From NCBI RefSeq assembly GCF_023195515.1, contig NZ_JALPKR020000002.1:5371001-5435000 (forward strand): DNA of 64,000 bases. The letters are read 5' to 3'. The position numbers were made by a program, and so were the translations under genes. The stretch's first letter is position 1, and every line of letters starts with the position of its first letter. Origin of the DNA: Variovorax sp. S12S4. Lineage in GTDB: Bacteria > Pseudomonadota > Gammaproteobacteria > Burkholderiales > Burkholderiaceae_C. Of this stretch, positions 21,808-29,732 are shown in pieces. Below the pieces are notes generated by a model. That model searched no databases and was not told where the DNA came from. It saw only the letters and a program-made list of their open reading frames with translations.

Positions 21808-22056
21808 ATGCCCCTCTCGTTCTTGATGCGGCTGCTGCATGCGCGGCTTCCGGTTCGTGTCGCCAATCCGGAGGACGTCAGGCACGTCTCGGTCCTTTTG
21901 GCTACCGGTCTGATCGAAGCTGAGATCCAGGCCCTGGAGTCCACGGTTCGCTATGCCACATCACGCGCTGCCACGGTGCTTCGCATCACGGAGGCCGGCT
22001 TCACCGAACTCGCAAAGATGGGAGATGCCCGATTTCGTGAGGAAGGGACCGGTTGA
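21808..22056 (+). CDS. Small paralogous family protein, copy B
   Basis: An 82-residue relative of the proteins at 20557-20922 and 23221-23511. It keeps the core VANPEDVRHVSVLLATGLIE followed by AEI and ITEAGFTELAKMG, but lacks the zinc ribbon. GGAG precedes the ATG at correct spacing. It is on the opposite strand to the other two copies and ends at a TGA that also starts the likely promoter of the truncated tRNA-Gly. Confidence 0.7.
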   Translation: MPLSFLMRLLHARLPVRVANPEDVRHVSVLLATGLIEAEIQALESTVRYATSRAATVLRITEAGFTELAKMGDARFREEGTG

Positions 22057-22130
22057 CCGGGTATCCAACTTCTCTCTGTAGAATCACGCACTCAGCTCGA
22101 TAACTCGTAGAAATCAACGGGTTGCCAGAT

Positions 22131-22153
22131 GCGGGTGTAGTTCAATGGTAGAC
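22131..22153 (+). pseudogene. Truncated tRNA-Gly, 5' end only
   Basis: The sequence GCGGGTGTAGTTCAATGGTA plus GA matches acceptor stem, D-stem and D-loop of bacterial tRNA-Gly, then diverges; the complementary 3' acceptor strand (CACCCGC) is absent downstream. Upstream there are promoter-like boxes TTGACC (22053) and TAGAAT (22079), although their 20 bp spacing is long. Directly after it is a hairpin AGTGAAA/TTTCACT (about 22165-22187). This looks like a tRNA gene interrupted by integration of mobile DNA or by deletion. Confidence 0.6.
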
Positions 22154-22263
22154 GTGCACCCTCAAGTGAAAACACCGCTGTTTCACTGAAACCTACGCCA
22201 AAACCTACGCCTCCGATCAGCAAAGCCATACTTGAACGGATACGCGTAGCATTGCACTGAGCG

Positions 22264-22515
22264 ATGAACTACTTTCCTGTATTTGGGCTTCTGCTGGCGT
22301 GCGCGGCCGGAGCACTGGTGCTCGCCGCACTGGTCATCATCAGCTGCCTTGTCGCCGCGGCGATGTTTCCCCGCGGCCACCCGTCGGCAGACCGATTGCG
22401 AGCATTCGCCAGCCGCTTGCCGCGTTTCGTCGCCCTCGGCTTCACGTTAGTCGGCGAGCTCGGCGTCGTACTCTTCTTGGCGTTCCTCGTGATTCTGGCG
22501 ATGGTCTTTTCCTGA
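22264..22515 (+). CDS. Small membrane protein
   Basis: An 83-residue protein with two hydrophobic segments: residues 5-32 (FGLLLACAAGALVLAALVII) and residues 56-83 near the end, joined by an Arg-rich loop. No family recognised. It is the first gene after the tRNA-Gly fragment and could be accessory DNA of the mobile element. No strong ribosome site. Confidence 0.5.
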   Translation: MNYFPVFGLLLACAAGALVLAALVIISCLVAAAMFPRGHPSADRLRAFASRLPRFVALGFTLVGELGVVLFLAFLVILAMVFS

Positions 22516-22576
22516 CTTCGCCAGCCAGGCTCGGATGCGGGCCGCCCGCCGAAGCAGTTATGACCTCCGGAGCGAT

Positions 22577-22765
22577 CTAGGTTGTCTCTGTGATTGGCCT
22601 CAGCCAATCCAATGCCGCTTCATCAGGCGGCATAGCTCGAAGGCGTTCATCGCGCCACAAATCACGCGCGACATCCTCCAGCTCAAGCGGATCGACGGTA
22701 TGCCACTGCTGCTGCAGCCGGTGCGCGCAGGCGGCAATCCAGAGGGTCGCGGGCACGTTTTCCAT
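22577..22765 (-). CDS. Small SOS-regulated protein
   Basis: A 62-residue protein starting MENVPATLWIAACAHRLQQQ, helical, with VDPLELEDVARDLWRDERLR. The start at 22765 lies 21 bp from a perfect LexA-type box at 22787-22802, so the gene should be repressed by LexA and induced by DNA damage. I cannot assign a biochemical function. It is probably part of the accessory or phage DNA. Confidence 0.65.
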   Translation of the reverse strand: MENVPATLWIAACAHRLQQQWHTVDPLELEDVARDLWRDERLRAMPPDEAALDWLRPITETT

Positions 22766-22786
22766 GGGTCCATTATCACCAATATA

Positions 22787-22802
22787 CTGTATATTTGTAC
22801 AG
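22787..22802 (-). promoter_or_regulatory. LexA (SOS) box
   Basis: The 16-mer CTGTATATTTGTACAG fits CTGT-N8-ACAG exactly, the consensus used by LexA in E. coli and betaproteobacteria. It precedes the leftward gene that starts at 22765, with TATATT and GATAAT as possible -10 boxes between operator and start codon. Confidence 0.8.
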
Positions 22803-22864
22803 CACCAAGGTACTAAGGCCCGTGATGCCTCCCCCTGTATTTGTCCGTTTCGTGGCGCACGTTC

Positions 22865-23209
22865 ATGTTCTTCGCTGACGTCACTTTCCTCATGCGCAAC
22901 GGCCTGCGCCTGAAACCCAGCGAGCGGATGCCGGCCGCGCGATACACCGTCACCATCTTGGAATCTGACCGAGACAAGAACAACTCGGCGCGCAACCTCG
23001 TCGTGGCAAATCTCTATGTGTCGTATGGCACCGCGCAAATGGCTGGGAGAGGCTGCATGGTCGATCCCGAGATACTGCCCTTCAAGGGCCCAGGCTTCTT
23101 GGTCTCTGGCATTGAGTTCGAGACGCAGAAGATTGACGGTGAACTTCGGCTGATCGAGCACCGCCAGGTGTGGCACGTGGTCCCCGTGGAAAGTCAAGCC
23201 TACGAATAG
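22865..23209 (+). CDS. Hypothetical protein
   Basis: A 114-residue protein starting MFFADVTFLMRNGLRLKPSE, mixed alpha/beta and without recognised domain. Part of the shared LexA-box region lies upstream (22787-22802, 62 bp away), so dual control is possible. A TTG start at 22841 would add eight residues. Ends 11 bp before copy C of the paralogous family, on the opposite strand. Confidence 0.55.
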   Translation: MFFADVTFLMRNGLRLKPSERMPAARYTVTILESDRDKNNSARNLVVANLYVSYGTAQMAGRGCMVDPEILPFKGPGFLVSGIEFETQKIDGELRLIEHRQVWHVVPVESQAYE

Positions 23210-23220
23210 CGCGGCGGCGC

Positions 23221-23511
23221 TTAGGCAAGTGAGGGGCGCCGCGCGATGTTCCGAGCTATCTGCAGCGTCCTCGCATTGCGCCGCGGCGCTTCGAGCAACC
23301 TGTTGATTTCAGCAATGCCGTCTTCGGTGATGCGAGTGACGGTGGCCGTCCGAGCCACGTGGTACTTGCCTATGGGGTCCGATGCGGGCGCTATGTCCGC
23401 TTCGATCAGCCCCGTTGCCTTCAACACGCTCACATACTGAACGTCTTCAGGTCTGGTCACCACCTTAGGCAAGGCGACGTTCTGCAGGTAAAGCAAGTAG
23501 AGCAAAGGCAT
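23221..23511 (-). CDS. Small paralogous family protein, copy C
   Basis: A 96-residue member of the same family as 20557-20922 and 21808-22056: MPLLYLLYLQNVALPKVVTR, VQYVSVLKATGLIEADI, ARTATVTRITEDGIAEINRLL. It ends with a basic Arg-rich tail (RRNARTLQIARNIARRP) and has no zinc ribbon. The start at 23511 aligns with the start of copies A and B, although the frame stays open to 23604. Confidence 0.7.
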   Translation of the reverse strand: MPLLYLLYLQNVALPKVVTRPEDVQYVSVLKATGLIEADIAPASDPIGKYHVARTATVTRITEDGIAEINRLLEAPRRNARTLQIARNIARRPSLA

Positions 23512-23819
23512 GGTTCTTGTCGTGTTCGATGCGATTTGTTCTAGGGGACTGGCGCTTCCCGCATCGCCCCTTGCGGGGGAACTCGAAGATATTCCGACGC
23601 CCAAGCCGTCGTGTCAGACGGCAATCCAGTGAAAGGTAGGATATGGGAAGAATTCACATTTACTCCGAGCGCGCTGCTGGCGACTGACGCCGTGCGGCGC
23701 AGGACTCTTGCGTAAGCCAACTGCCTTAGGCTGCCAAAAGTGGCACCGCTTGCGACACTCTCCTACGCTAAGGCCCGCTGCGATGGTCATGATTCGGCCG
23801 TTATGTTGCGCGACTCACC

Positions 23820-24059
23820 ATGGCATATCGAGGTTCCGAATTTGTGGCATCCCTGCAGATATGGAGGGAGCTGGAGCGTCTCGCTCGTGAAGCTGAGGCC
23901 TGCTTGAACAAGAAACTCGTCGCCTACTTTCGGGGCGAGTCCGCTGCGCCCACTCCAGAAGATCTCGCGTTAGCGAAACACGCCAGAGCAGTGGCCAATC
24001 GTCACCTCGCGAAAGCGCTCGGGAAACGGGCTCCCCGGCAGAACCATCCCTCTCGTTGA
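23820..24059 (+). CDS. Hypothetical helical protein
   Basis: A 79-residue basic protein (MAYRGSEFVASLQIWRELER at the start), predicted mostly helical, with a C-terminal basic stretch AKALGKRAPRQNHPSR. No family recognised. No strong ribosome site; the call rests on frame length and composition. Likely accessory DNA. Confidence 0.45.
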   Translation: MAYRGSEFVASLQIWRELERLAREAEACLNKKLVAYFRGESAAPTPEDLALAKHARAVANRHLAKALGKRAPRQNHPSR

Positions 24060-24082
24060 TCAGCACTCGCCCGGGTTCTGGT

Positions 24083-24310
24083 TCAATCGGGCGGCGGCAT
24101 CTGGTCTGCGACCCACGCCAGGCACTGTGCTCTCAATGCCGCGAGCCCCACCTCTCGCGAAGTTGCGGGCTTTGTTAGCACGAGCTTGCAGCGATGTTGT
24201 CGCCCCTGAGATATGTCCACAGTGCCGGAAAAGCTGCCGGCATCTTCTACCGGCAAAACGAACAAGTCGAATGTCCACTCTCCGTGATGAAACCGCTCCG
24301 AAGGCGCCAT
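24083..24310 (-). CDS. Hypothetical protein
   Basis: A 75-residue protein starting MAPSERFHHGEWTFDLFVLP, possibly a small beta-domain followed by a helix (REVGLAALRAQCLAWVADQM). No family recognised. A longer TTG-started form to 24331 is possible. It converges with the gene at 23820. Confidence 0.5.
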   Translation of the reverse strand: MAPSERFHHGEWTFDLFVLPVEDAGSFSGTVDISQGRQHRCKLVLTKPATSREVGLAALRAQCLAWVADQMPPPD

Positions 24311-24638
24311 AGCGTTGCTCCAGTACTTCAATCGTCTGATGGTGGGGGACGCAAATCGTACTACTTGCGAACGTCAGCGCGGCCAGGAATCGATCAGACC
24401 CATGCGCTTCGACCGCTCGCACCCATAGGCGCCGATCCACAACGCCGCCCACGCCTCTAGTTCTTTCTGGGGCGCCGGCTCTGCGAGGTCATCGGGCGCC
24501 GGACACGGGCTCGTGAACGCTACAGCGCCCAGTCGATCTTCACGGCGCACGCTGCGGCCTGAACTCGATCGCCAGCGCGGCGGAATGGTAAGGATTGCTA
24601 AAGTGCCTGGGCCGTCTGACGTATTACACAGGAGTCCC

Positions 24639-25316
24639 ATGAGCACCGAACACTTTGCCGGATCGCGTACGAAGCTCCGCCGAGCCGTCAAATTCATCGA
24701 CGAACTGGACAGCGAGTTTGAGACTTACAACAAGACGGCGCTTAGCGCCGCACGGATAGACGTGACGGTCGATCCTCCGGTTCTTCACATCGAATGGACG
24801 GGACTTCGTCTGGATGCGGCAGCAATACTCGGGGATGCGATTCACAATCTCAGAGCATCCCTTGATCTCATGGCCTCCGAACTCGCGCGAATCAACAAAG
24901 AGAGCGACAAGGGCGTCTACTTCCCGTTCGCAGAATCTGTGGACGCACTCGACGGCCAAATTAAAGACAAGAAATTTTTGCGTGCGGGTACAGACGCAGT
25001 CACTCTTCTCAAAAAATTCGCCCCTTACAAGGACGGGAACGTTCGGCTGCGCGCCATTCACGACCTGGATGTGGCCGACAAGCACCGTGCAATCCTCGAG
25101 ACAGAGAAACAGATGAACGTAAGGATCAGCGCCTCTCTTGATCTAGAAGATCCGAAGAACCACTCGGCCTCAGTCGAGGAAAGCACGATTCAGCACTTCT
25201 TCACACCCGACAGTGCCCTCGCTAAGCTGCCGATTATTCAGACATTGAAAGAGCTTGTGGGCCTTGTGGAGGGAATCATCAACGAGTTTCAAGATCTCGT
25301 CGCTAAAAGAGTTTGA
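24639..25316 (+). CDS. Hypothetical protein, accessory
   Basis: A 225-residue soluble protein. ACAGGAG precedes the ATG at 24639. It contains GDAIHNLRASLDLMASELAR and a YKDGNVRLRAIHDLDVADKH segment; this pattern of a His-containing helix followed by a D.ADKHR motif recurs in uncharacterised bacterial proteins, but I cannot give a function. It is on the opposite strand to the adjacent phage lysis genes and has more AT-rich codons, so it is probably a moron gene. Confidence 0.7.
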   Translation: MSTEHFAGSRTKLRRAVKFIDELDSEFETYNKTALSAARIDVTVDPPVLHIEWTGLRLDAAAILGDAIHNLRASLDLMASELARINKESDKGVYFPFAESVDALDGQIKDKKFLRAGTDAVTLLKKFAPYKDGNVRLRAIHDLDVADKHRAILETEKQMNVRISASLDLEDPKNHSASVEESTIQHFFTPDSALAKLPIIQTLKELVGLVEGIINEFQDLVAKRV

Positions 25317-25367
25317 GCAACATGAGCGGATCCGAAGGTCCACTGCGGCAGGTCGCCTTGTTCTTTT

Positions 25368-25934
25368 TCAGGGCGGCGCTCCATCACCTTTCGGTGCAGG
25401 CGTTTGCACCAGTTCGGAATAGCTCACTCCGGTGCCGAGGTCGATGGCGTCGCGTTGAGCTCCGCTCGCCAGGTCCTGATATTCCGCTGTGCACGCAAGG
25501 AATAGTCTTCTTGCGTTTTCAGCCGCTCGCCGGCTTGCCGCAAGCTCGCGGGGATAGGCGGCGGCGCTGGGCAGCCCACCACTTCGGGCGACGGCGTCGA
25601 GCCGCGCGACATCGCGCCGCAACCTGTCAACGTCATCACGATTGCTGCGGTCGACGCCTTCAGCAGCTTGTTTACGGACCTGGTTTGCATGCTCGAGCTC
25701 CGCGGCCGCGGCCGCCTGTTGATGTTCAAATTTCCGGAAATTCGCGTTGGCCAGCAGTGCGACTTGCATCCGCGCGCTTTCGGCCTTGGCGGTGGCGGCC
25801 TGCAGCTCGTGCAGGTCGTTCTTGGCGCCGTCACGCTGGTGTTCCACCCAGCAGCCATTCAGGACACTAGCGGCCAGCAGGCCGGCCCACAGCCATCCAG
25901 GCAACAGCGCGAAGAGCCCTGCGATCGCGCTCAT
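25368..25934 (-). CDS. Rz-like i-spanin
   Basis: A 188-residue phage protein with an N-terminal membrane anchor (LFALLPGWLWAGLLAASVL) and a long periplasmic coiled coil rich in Ala, Arg and Glu. This is the architecture of Rz, the inner-membrane spanin that fuses inner and outer membranes at lysis. It starts at 25934, overlapping the lysin gene (ATGA). The Rz1 gene is nested inside it in another frame. It is the last gene of the leftward late operon. Confidence 0.8.
   Translation of the reverse strand: MSAIAGLFALLPGWLWAGLLAASVLNGCWVEHQRDGAKNDLHELQAATAKAESARMQVALLANANFRKFEHQQAAAAAELEHANQVRKQAAEGVDRSNRDDVDRLRRDVARLDAVARSGGLPSAAAYPRELAASRRAAENARRLFLACTAEYQDLASGAQRDAIDLGTGVSYSELVQTPAPKGDGAPP
25424..25690 (-). 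CDS. Rz1-like o-spanin lipoprotein nested in Rz
   Basis: An 88-residue reading frame wholly inside the Rz gene, in a different frame. It begins MQTRSVNKLLKASTAAIVMT and reaches a lipobox LTGC, then a Pro-rich part (CPAPPPIPASL). Rz1 proteins are small Pro-rich outer-membrane lipoproteins encoded exactly in this embedded way, so the assignment is strong despite little sequence identity. Confidence 0.78.
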   Translation of the reverse strand: MQTRSVNKLLKASTAAIVMTLTGCGAMSRGSTPSPEVVGCPAPPPIPASLRQAGERLKTQEDYSLRAQRNIRTWRAELNATPSTSAPE

Positions 25935-26461
25935 GGAAACCCCAAGAACTTGCGCACCTGGCGGTGGTTGCGCTCCCACTTCATGCGCAGCGCTGCACGC
26001 TCATCCGCCGAGCCGCGGTCGTATGCCCCAGGGCGCCATCCGCGCAAGTAAAGCGCCCATGCACCTGATGCGTCCGTCACTCGCGGCAAAGGGCCTGGCT
26101 CGGTCCACAACAGCAGGCGAGCCAGGATGGCCGCAAGCACGTCGTTCGTCTCGATGGCCTCCCACACAGCCCGGGTCGTAAACGCGACGCTGTGAGCCGT
26201 GCAGGCTGCGCGAGCGAGATCTTTGCTGGCCGGATGACTCATGACGCCAGCCACCATTCCGCCGCCCTGCTCGCCCTGCCAGAACGATCGAGCCGGCCCC
26301 TTCTTGTTCGGATCGTTCAGCACTTGGTAGCGATGCTCGAATCGCGATTCCTGCAGGCCGATCGTCAACATCTCGACGAGGGCCTCAATCGTGTTCATCT
26401 TCCGTGGCAGCCAATGCAGCGCAGGCTCGATTGCAGTACGGGTGATTTCGTCGAGCGTCAT
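25931..26461 (-). CDS. Phage lysin, putative lytic transglycosylase
   Basis: A 176-residue protein between holin-like and spanin genes. The segment MLTIGLQESRFEHRYQV has the catalytic-Glu context (ES.F..R) seen in lysozyme-like transglycosylases, and WQGEQGGGMVAGVMSH follows. It has no signal peptide, so it would need a holin to reach peptidoglycan. Function is inferred from position plus the ES motif. Overlaps both neighbours by 4 bp. Confidence 0.7.
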   Translation of the reverse strand: MTLDEITRTAIEPALHWLPRKMNTIEALVEMLTIGLQESRFEHRYQVLNDPNKKGPARSFWQGEQGGGMVAGVMSHPASKDLARAACTAHSVAFTTRAVWEAIETNDVLAAILARLLLWTEPGPLPRVTDASGAWALYLRGWRPGAYDRGSADERAALRMKWERNHRQVRKFLGFP

Positions 26462-26778
26462 TTCGAGACCTCCGGAAGATCAGACAAAGGGGCGTGATCC
26501 GTCGCTACGTCCGGCGGCACATCTCCGGCCCAGGCACGGCCACTACACAGCAGGCCGACGAGCAGGGCCACGGCGATTGCGATGGAGCCGCGCTGCGGCC
26601 ATTCGCCCCAGAGCGGCTGGAAGGCGGAAGCCGTAGCACCGCCGACATAGACGGCGTATTCGAGGCGCACGCGGAGCAACACGCCGTCGCGCATGGCGTT
26701 GAGCCGGCACAGCGCGATAAACGCGATCGCGCCGCAGACCAGAAGATTGCCGATGGCGTAGAGGTAGAGCTCTCTCAC
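26458..26778 (-). CDS. Holin-like membrane protein, GTG start
   Basis: A 106-residue protein starting with GTG at 26778 (MRELYLYAIGNLLVCGAIAF), preceded by GGGAGGTGC. It has hydrophobic segments at residues about 5-25, 42-58 and 66-84, and an acidic C-terminal tail. Its position between a second membrane protein and the lysin suggests a holin or antiholin. Start overlaps the upstream stop (GTGA). Confidence 0.65.
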   Translation of the reverse strand: MRELYLYAIGNLLVCGAIAFIALCRLNAMRDGVLLRVRLEYAVYVGGATASAFQPLWGEWPQRGSIAIAVALLVGLLCSGRAWAGDVPPDVATDHAPLSDLPEVSK

Positions 26779-27170
26779 GATGCACCTCCCTTGCCGCCGA
26801 AAAGGCGCTGTAGGGCGGCGAGTGCCAGATCCACCACCTTGCCCAACGCCCATGGCCAATCGACGAAGCCAATCAGCAAGGCGATGGGGGCAACGGTCAC
26901 ACGCGGCGAAAGCTCGGGCCGGTAGGCGTTGAGCGCTGCAGCTACGGCAGAGGTAAACAGGACGGCCATGCCGACCACGCGCAAGAAGAAAAGGATGGCG
27001 CTGGTGCGCGTGGTCTTCTCGCGCCTGGCCACCTTGAAGCTGGCGCCGAGCGTGGCGGCCACCACGATGACCATGTACGGGCCGACCACTGCAGCGACCT
27101 CGCTCGAAAAGAGCAGCGCGGCAATCAGGACGGCCACGCCGAAGATGTCGGCAATGGGTTGTTGTGACAT
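26775..27170 (-). CDS. Holin-like membrane protein
   Basis: A 131-residue protein with three or four membrane segments (MSQQPIADIFGVAVLIAALL; VVGPYMVIVVAATLGAS; FFLRVVGMAVLFTSAVAAAL; a further one near VAPIALLIGFVDWP). It is the first gene of the lysis cassette after a terminator. A holin function for it or for its downstream neighbour is likely; which one makes the hole cannot be told from sequence. Confidence 0.65.
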   Translation of the reverse strand: MSQQPIADIFGVAVLIAALLFSSEVAAVVGPYMVIVVAATLGASFKVARREKTTRTSAILFFLRVVGMAVLFTSAVAAALNAYRPELSPRVTVAPIALLIGFVDWPWALGKVVDLALAALQRLFGGKGGAS

Positions 27171-27187
27171 CGAAGCCTTTCAAGCAA

Positions 27188-27210
27188 AGAAAACCCGCCG
27201 AAGCGGGTTT
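27188..27210 (-). terminator. Rho-independent terminator between tail fibre and lysis genes
   Basis: A perfect 8 bp stem AAACCCGC/GCGGGTTT with a UUCG tetraloop on the minus strand, ending in TTTTC. It lies between the small gene at 27237 and the lysis cassette, so lysis gene expression would need antitermination or its own promoter. Confidence 0.75.
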
Positions 27211-27236
27211 GATGTGGGGTGTGGTCATGGCTGGAA

Positions 27237-27416
27237 TCAGGGAGCATCCTGTAACCCAGTTGCTTGTAGAGGCGTAGCGTTCTTCTCGTCCTGCGCTGCG
27301 ATCTGCTGCTGCAACTTGCCGAACACGTTCAGCCCCATCTTCAGCGGCAGCTCACCCAGCCCCTGGAAGATCACCTGCAGCTCTTGCTGCGACAGGTCTT
27401 TGAATTCGTAGAGCAT
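27237..27416 (-). CDS. Small phage protein
   Basis: A 59-residue protein, MLYEFKDLSQQELQVIFQGL and a Gln-rich helical part (KLQQQIAAQDEKN). Small proteins of this kind often follow tail-fibre genes; no function known. Starts 6 bp after the end of the tailspike gene. A TTG start three codons upstream is possible. Confidence 0.6.
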   Translation of the reverse strand: MLYEFKDLSQQELQVIFQGLGELPLKMGLNVFGKLQQQIAAQDEKNATPLQATGLQDAP

Positions 27417-27421
27417 GTGAA

Positions 27422-28657
27422 TCAACCCACCAATAAGCGACGGACGGTGCCGCCAGAATCTTTGACCGTGATGTAGCCGGCTTGCGCCACAACGCCGGCC
27501 GTGTACGTGCCGAACGAGAGCACGCCCGTTCCCTTGCCCAACAGTCGCAAGTCGATGTTGGTGTCGTCCCCAGCTGCAGCCAAAGTGGGAGCGCCAGCCG
27601 CGTTGGCGCCCTGTGCGGACAGGTAGTTAACCCCGGCGCCACCCGCTGCAGCAGAGATTTGGAACACCGGCTTGCCGAGGTGGGTTCGGAAGTTGATGGC
27701 AGCATTCACAAACCGTTGCTCGATGGACTCGGCTGCGGTGGTTGCGACGCTGTAGATGGAGTTCGTGAGGACGCCTGCGCCGCTGTACCAAACGATCTTG
27801 TGACCGTTGCCCATGGCGATGGCCTCCGCGGTGCCGGTGGTGCCGTCTGCGCCGGTCAGCGAGGTGGACCCAAAGACGATGCCTCGCGTGAAGGTGCTGC
27901 CAACATTCTTTTGGATGTTGACCGCCGCCGACACATCGAACTGCCCCGCCGACGGATACTCGCCGCCTGCGGCAATCTGGATGCCTACCGTCTGCCCGGT
28001 TGCCTGCTGGTACGGGTCGGTGACAGCTGCCGCGGCATAGTTCATCACGTCCAGTTCGATGCCATAGGCGCCGCCGGTCACACCCACCTCTCGGTACGCC
28101 TCGAAATAGCCGGCGTATGCGTGGCCACCGCCGGTTGTCTTGTTGGCAACGGCAATGCCGGTGACGGCGATTGAGTTGTAGTTGTCGAGCAGGTTCAGCG
28201 TTTGCGCACCAGTGATGAGCGCAATCGAAGCACTCTCTGTGCTGTTGTTAAGGATGGCGGCTTGCGAAATCTGCATGAAGCCGTTGGTCCTCCCTTTCGC
28301 GATTTGGTACGTGGTCAGCCAGTCCGGCTGCACGGTGACATTGGTCCCCGGATTCAGCGCTGCATCACCGACAAACAAGCGGTCTTGAACGCGATTTACT
28401 TTGCCGCCGTACTCCGGGTAGAACTGGCCGGACGGGAACTGCTTGAATACATCCAGAGCCTCCGCAACCTTCGCCGCAGCCGCACCAATGCCAGACGGCA
28501 TGAATCCAAGCAACTCCGAGCCATCGTCAGCGGCGAGCTGTCCGAACGACGGCGCCGCCCTCAAGTTCTTGACCTGGCCGCCAGTGACAACACCAAGAAC
28601 CACTGAGGTAGCATCAGGATCGACAACGTCGATCGATGGGACTGGTACTTCTGACAT
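27422..28657 (-). CDS. Phage tail fibre or tailspike protein
   Basis: A 411-residue protein, probably the receptor-binding tail protein. N-terminal MSEVPVPSIDVVDPDATSVV, then Gly/Ala/Thr-rich beta-type sequence with repeated short strands and a C-terminal segment LRLLGKGTGVLSFGTYTAG ending VKDSGGTVRRLLVG, a pattern common at the ends of phage surface-binding proteins. No lyase motif recognised. Located downstream of the tail tip gene as expected. Confidence 0.75.
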   Translation of the reverse strand: MSEVPVPSIDVVDPDATSVVLGVVTGGQVKNLRAAPSFGQLAADDGSELLGFMPSGIGAAAAKVAEALDVFKQFPSGQFYPEYGGKVNRVQDRLFVGDAALNPGTNVTVQPDWLTTYQIAKGRTNGFMQISQAAILNNSTESASIALITGAQTLNLLDNYNSIAVTGIAVANKTTGGGHAYAGYFEAYREVGVTGGAYGIELDVMNYAAAAVTDPYQQATGQTVGIQIAAGGEYPSAGQFDVSAAVNIQKNVGSTFTRGIVFGSTSLTGADGTTGTAEAIAMGNGHKIVWYSGAGVLTNSIYSVATTAAESIEQRFVNAAINFRTHLGKPVFQISAAAGGAGVNYLSAQGANAAGAPTLAAAGDDTNIDLRLLGKGTGVLSFGTYTAGVVAQAGYITVKDSGGTVRRLLVG

Positions 28658-28675
28658 TTTGTTTTCCTCAGCCGG

Positions 28676-29209
28676 TCATGCCGGCCAGCCGGTCGTGATG
28701 TCGTAGGCGTCCAGCTGATCGCCCGGAAGTGCACCGATGGCTTCGAAGTGCGCCGCCTCGGCGTCGAAGCACGCCTGAACGTGCAGCGCCACAGCATCGG
28801 CAATGGCCGTCAGGTCCGCCAGTGGAATGCTTTGGAAGTTGTTTTCGGCGTCCTTGAAACGCACGCTTTGTAGGCCCATGCGGATGGCGTGGGCCGTCGC
28901 ATTGCTGATGCGGTTCTGATCGTCGATGGTGGTCCCGATCACCGCACCTGATGGCATCGTAATGCCTTGCGTCTCGGCTTCCCAGCGCTTCGCTGTGGCG
29001 GCTGCTTTGAGGGCCGTTCGCTTCTCGGCCGGCGTCATGACCACAACGGGTGCAGTCCATGCGACGGGCTGACCGTGGGCGTCCGGGACCACGCGCTTGC
29101 CTTGGAGGCTCTGATAGGTGGCCTCCGAGACCGTAACCAGGTCGTCGGGCAAGTTGGGGTAGTGAATCGATTCAGGATACCAGCCTGAAGTGGACGGTGA
29201 GAATCGCAT
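28676..29209 (-). CDS. Phage tail-fibre accessory protein, DUF4376-like
   Basis: A 177-residue protein starting MRFSPSTSGWYPESIHYPNL. The middle has AEKRTALKAAATAKRWEAET followed by ATAHAIRMGLQSVRFKDAEN, resembling DUF4376 proteins that accompany tail fibre genes and may help fibre assembly. A TTG start 12 bp upstream exists, but the ATG at 29209 is more likely. Sits between two tail-fibre genes. Confidence 0.7.
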   Translation of the reverse strand: MRFSPSTSGWYPESIHYPNLPDDLVTVSEATYQSLQGKRVVPDAHGQPVAWTAPVVVMTPAEKRTALKAAATAKRWEAETQGITMPSGAVIGTTIDDQNRISNATAHAIRMGLQSVRFKDAENNFQSIPLADLTAIADAVALHVQACFDAEAAHFEAIGALPGDQLDAYDITTGWPA

Positions 29210-29210
29210 T

Positions 29211-29705
29211 TTATTTTCCAATCGCCAGGAGGGAGACGCCGATGGTGCCGGGGAGGTTGTTCACGCCGCCCGCGCCGTCCTGATAGCGGAAAAACACAGT
29301 GACCGCCGTCTGGAAGATGCCCACATCATTGACGTAGCAGCTGTACGCCCGGGCACTCGTCCATGCGGCTACCGGAATGGCCAGCGCCATGAAAGTCATC
29401 GTGGGGTTGGTGATGGGCAGCGTCACGCTGGCAGAGCCCCCAGCGTCGGCGATGACGTTGCCCCGATACCATTGAACAATCAGCCCGCCCATCCACGATG
29501 GGAACTTGTAGTAGCCGGAGGTGCCGTCGGACGAAGCCTGCCCCGTGGGCAGGCCAAGTGCCGTGCGCGCCTCTTCCGCATTGCCAGTCGCCCCCAGCAG
29601 GCCGACCACGTAGTCGTACAGCTTCCCGAAGCCGCTTCGGGCGACTGCGTTGCTAGGGTTTGGATAGGTGTCGGAGATTTCTGTTCTTGCGGGAGGTGCG
29701 GGCAT
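29211..29705 (-). CDS. Phage tail fibre protein, gp53-like C-terminal domain
   Basis: A 164-residue protein. After a short helical N-terminus (GKLYDYVVGLLGATGNAEEA) it has the fibre-tip pattern GYYKFPSWMGGLIVQWYRGN, typical of the gp53-like tail fibre C-terminal domain, followed by beta strands ending GTIGVSLLAIGK. Probably a short fibre subunit attached near the tail tip. Confidence 0.75.
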   Translation of the reverse strand: MPAPPARTEISDTYPNPSNAVARSGFGKLYDYVVGLLGATGNAEEARTALGLPTGQASSDGTSGYYKFPSWMGGLIVQWYRGNVIADAGGSASVTLPITNPTMTFMALAIPVAAWTSARAYSCYVNDVGIFQTAVTVFFRYQDGAGGVNNLPGTIGVSLLAIGK

Positions 29706-29732
29706 GGCGAGCCTTTCTGAGTGGTTGGAGGG

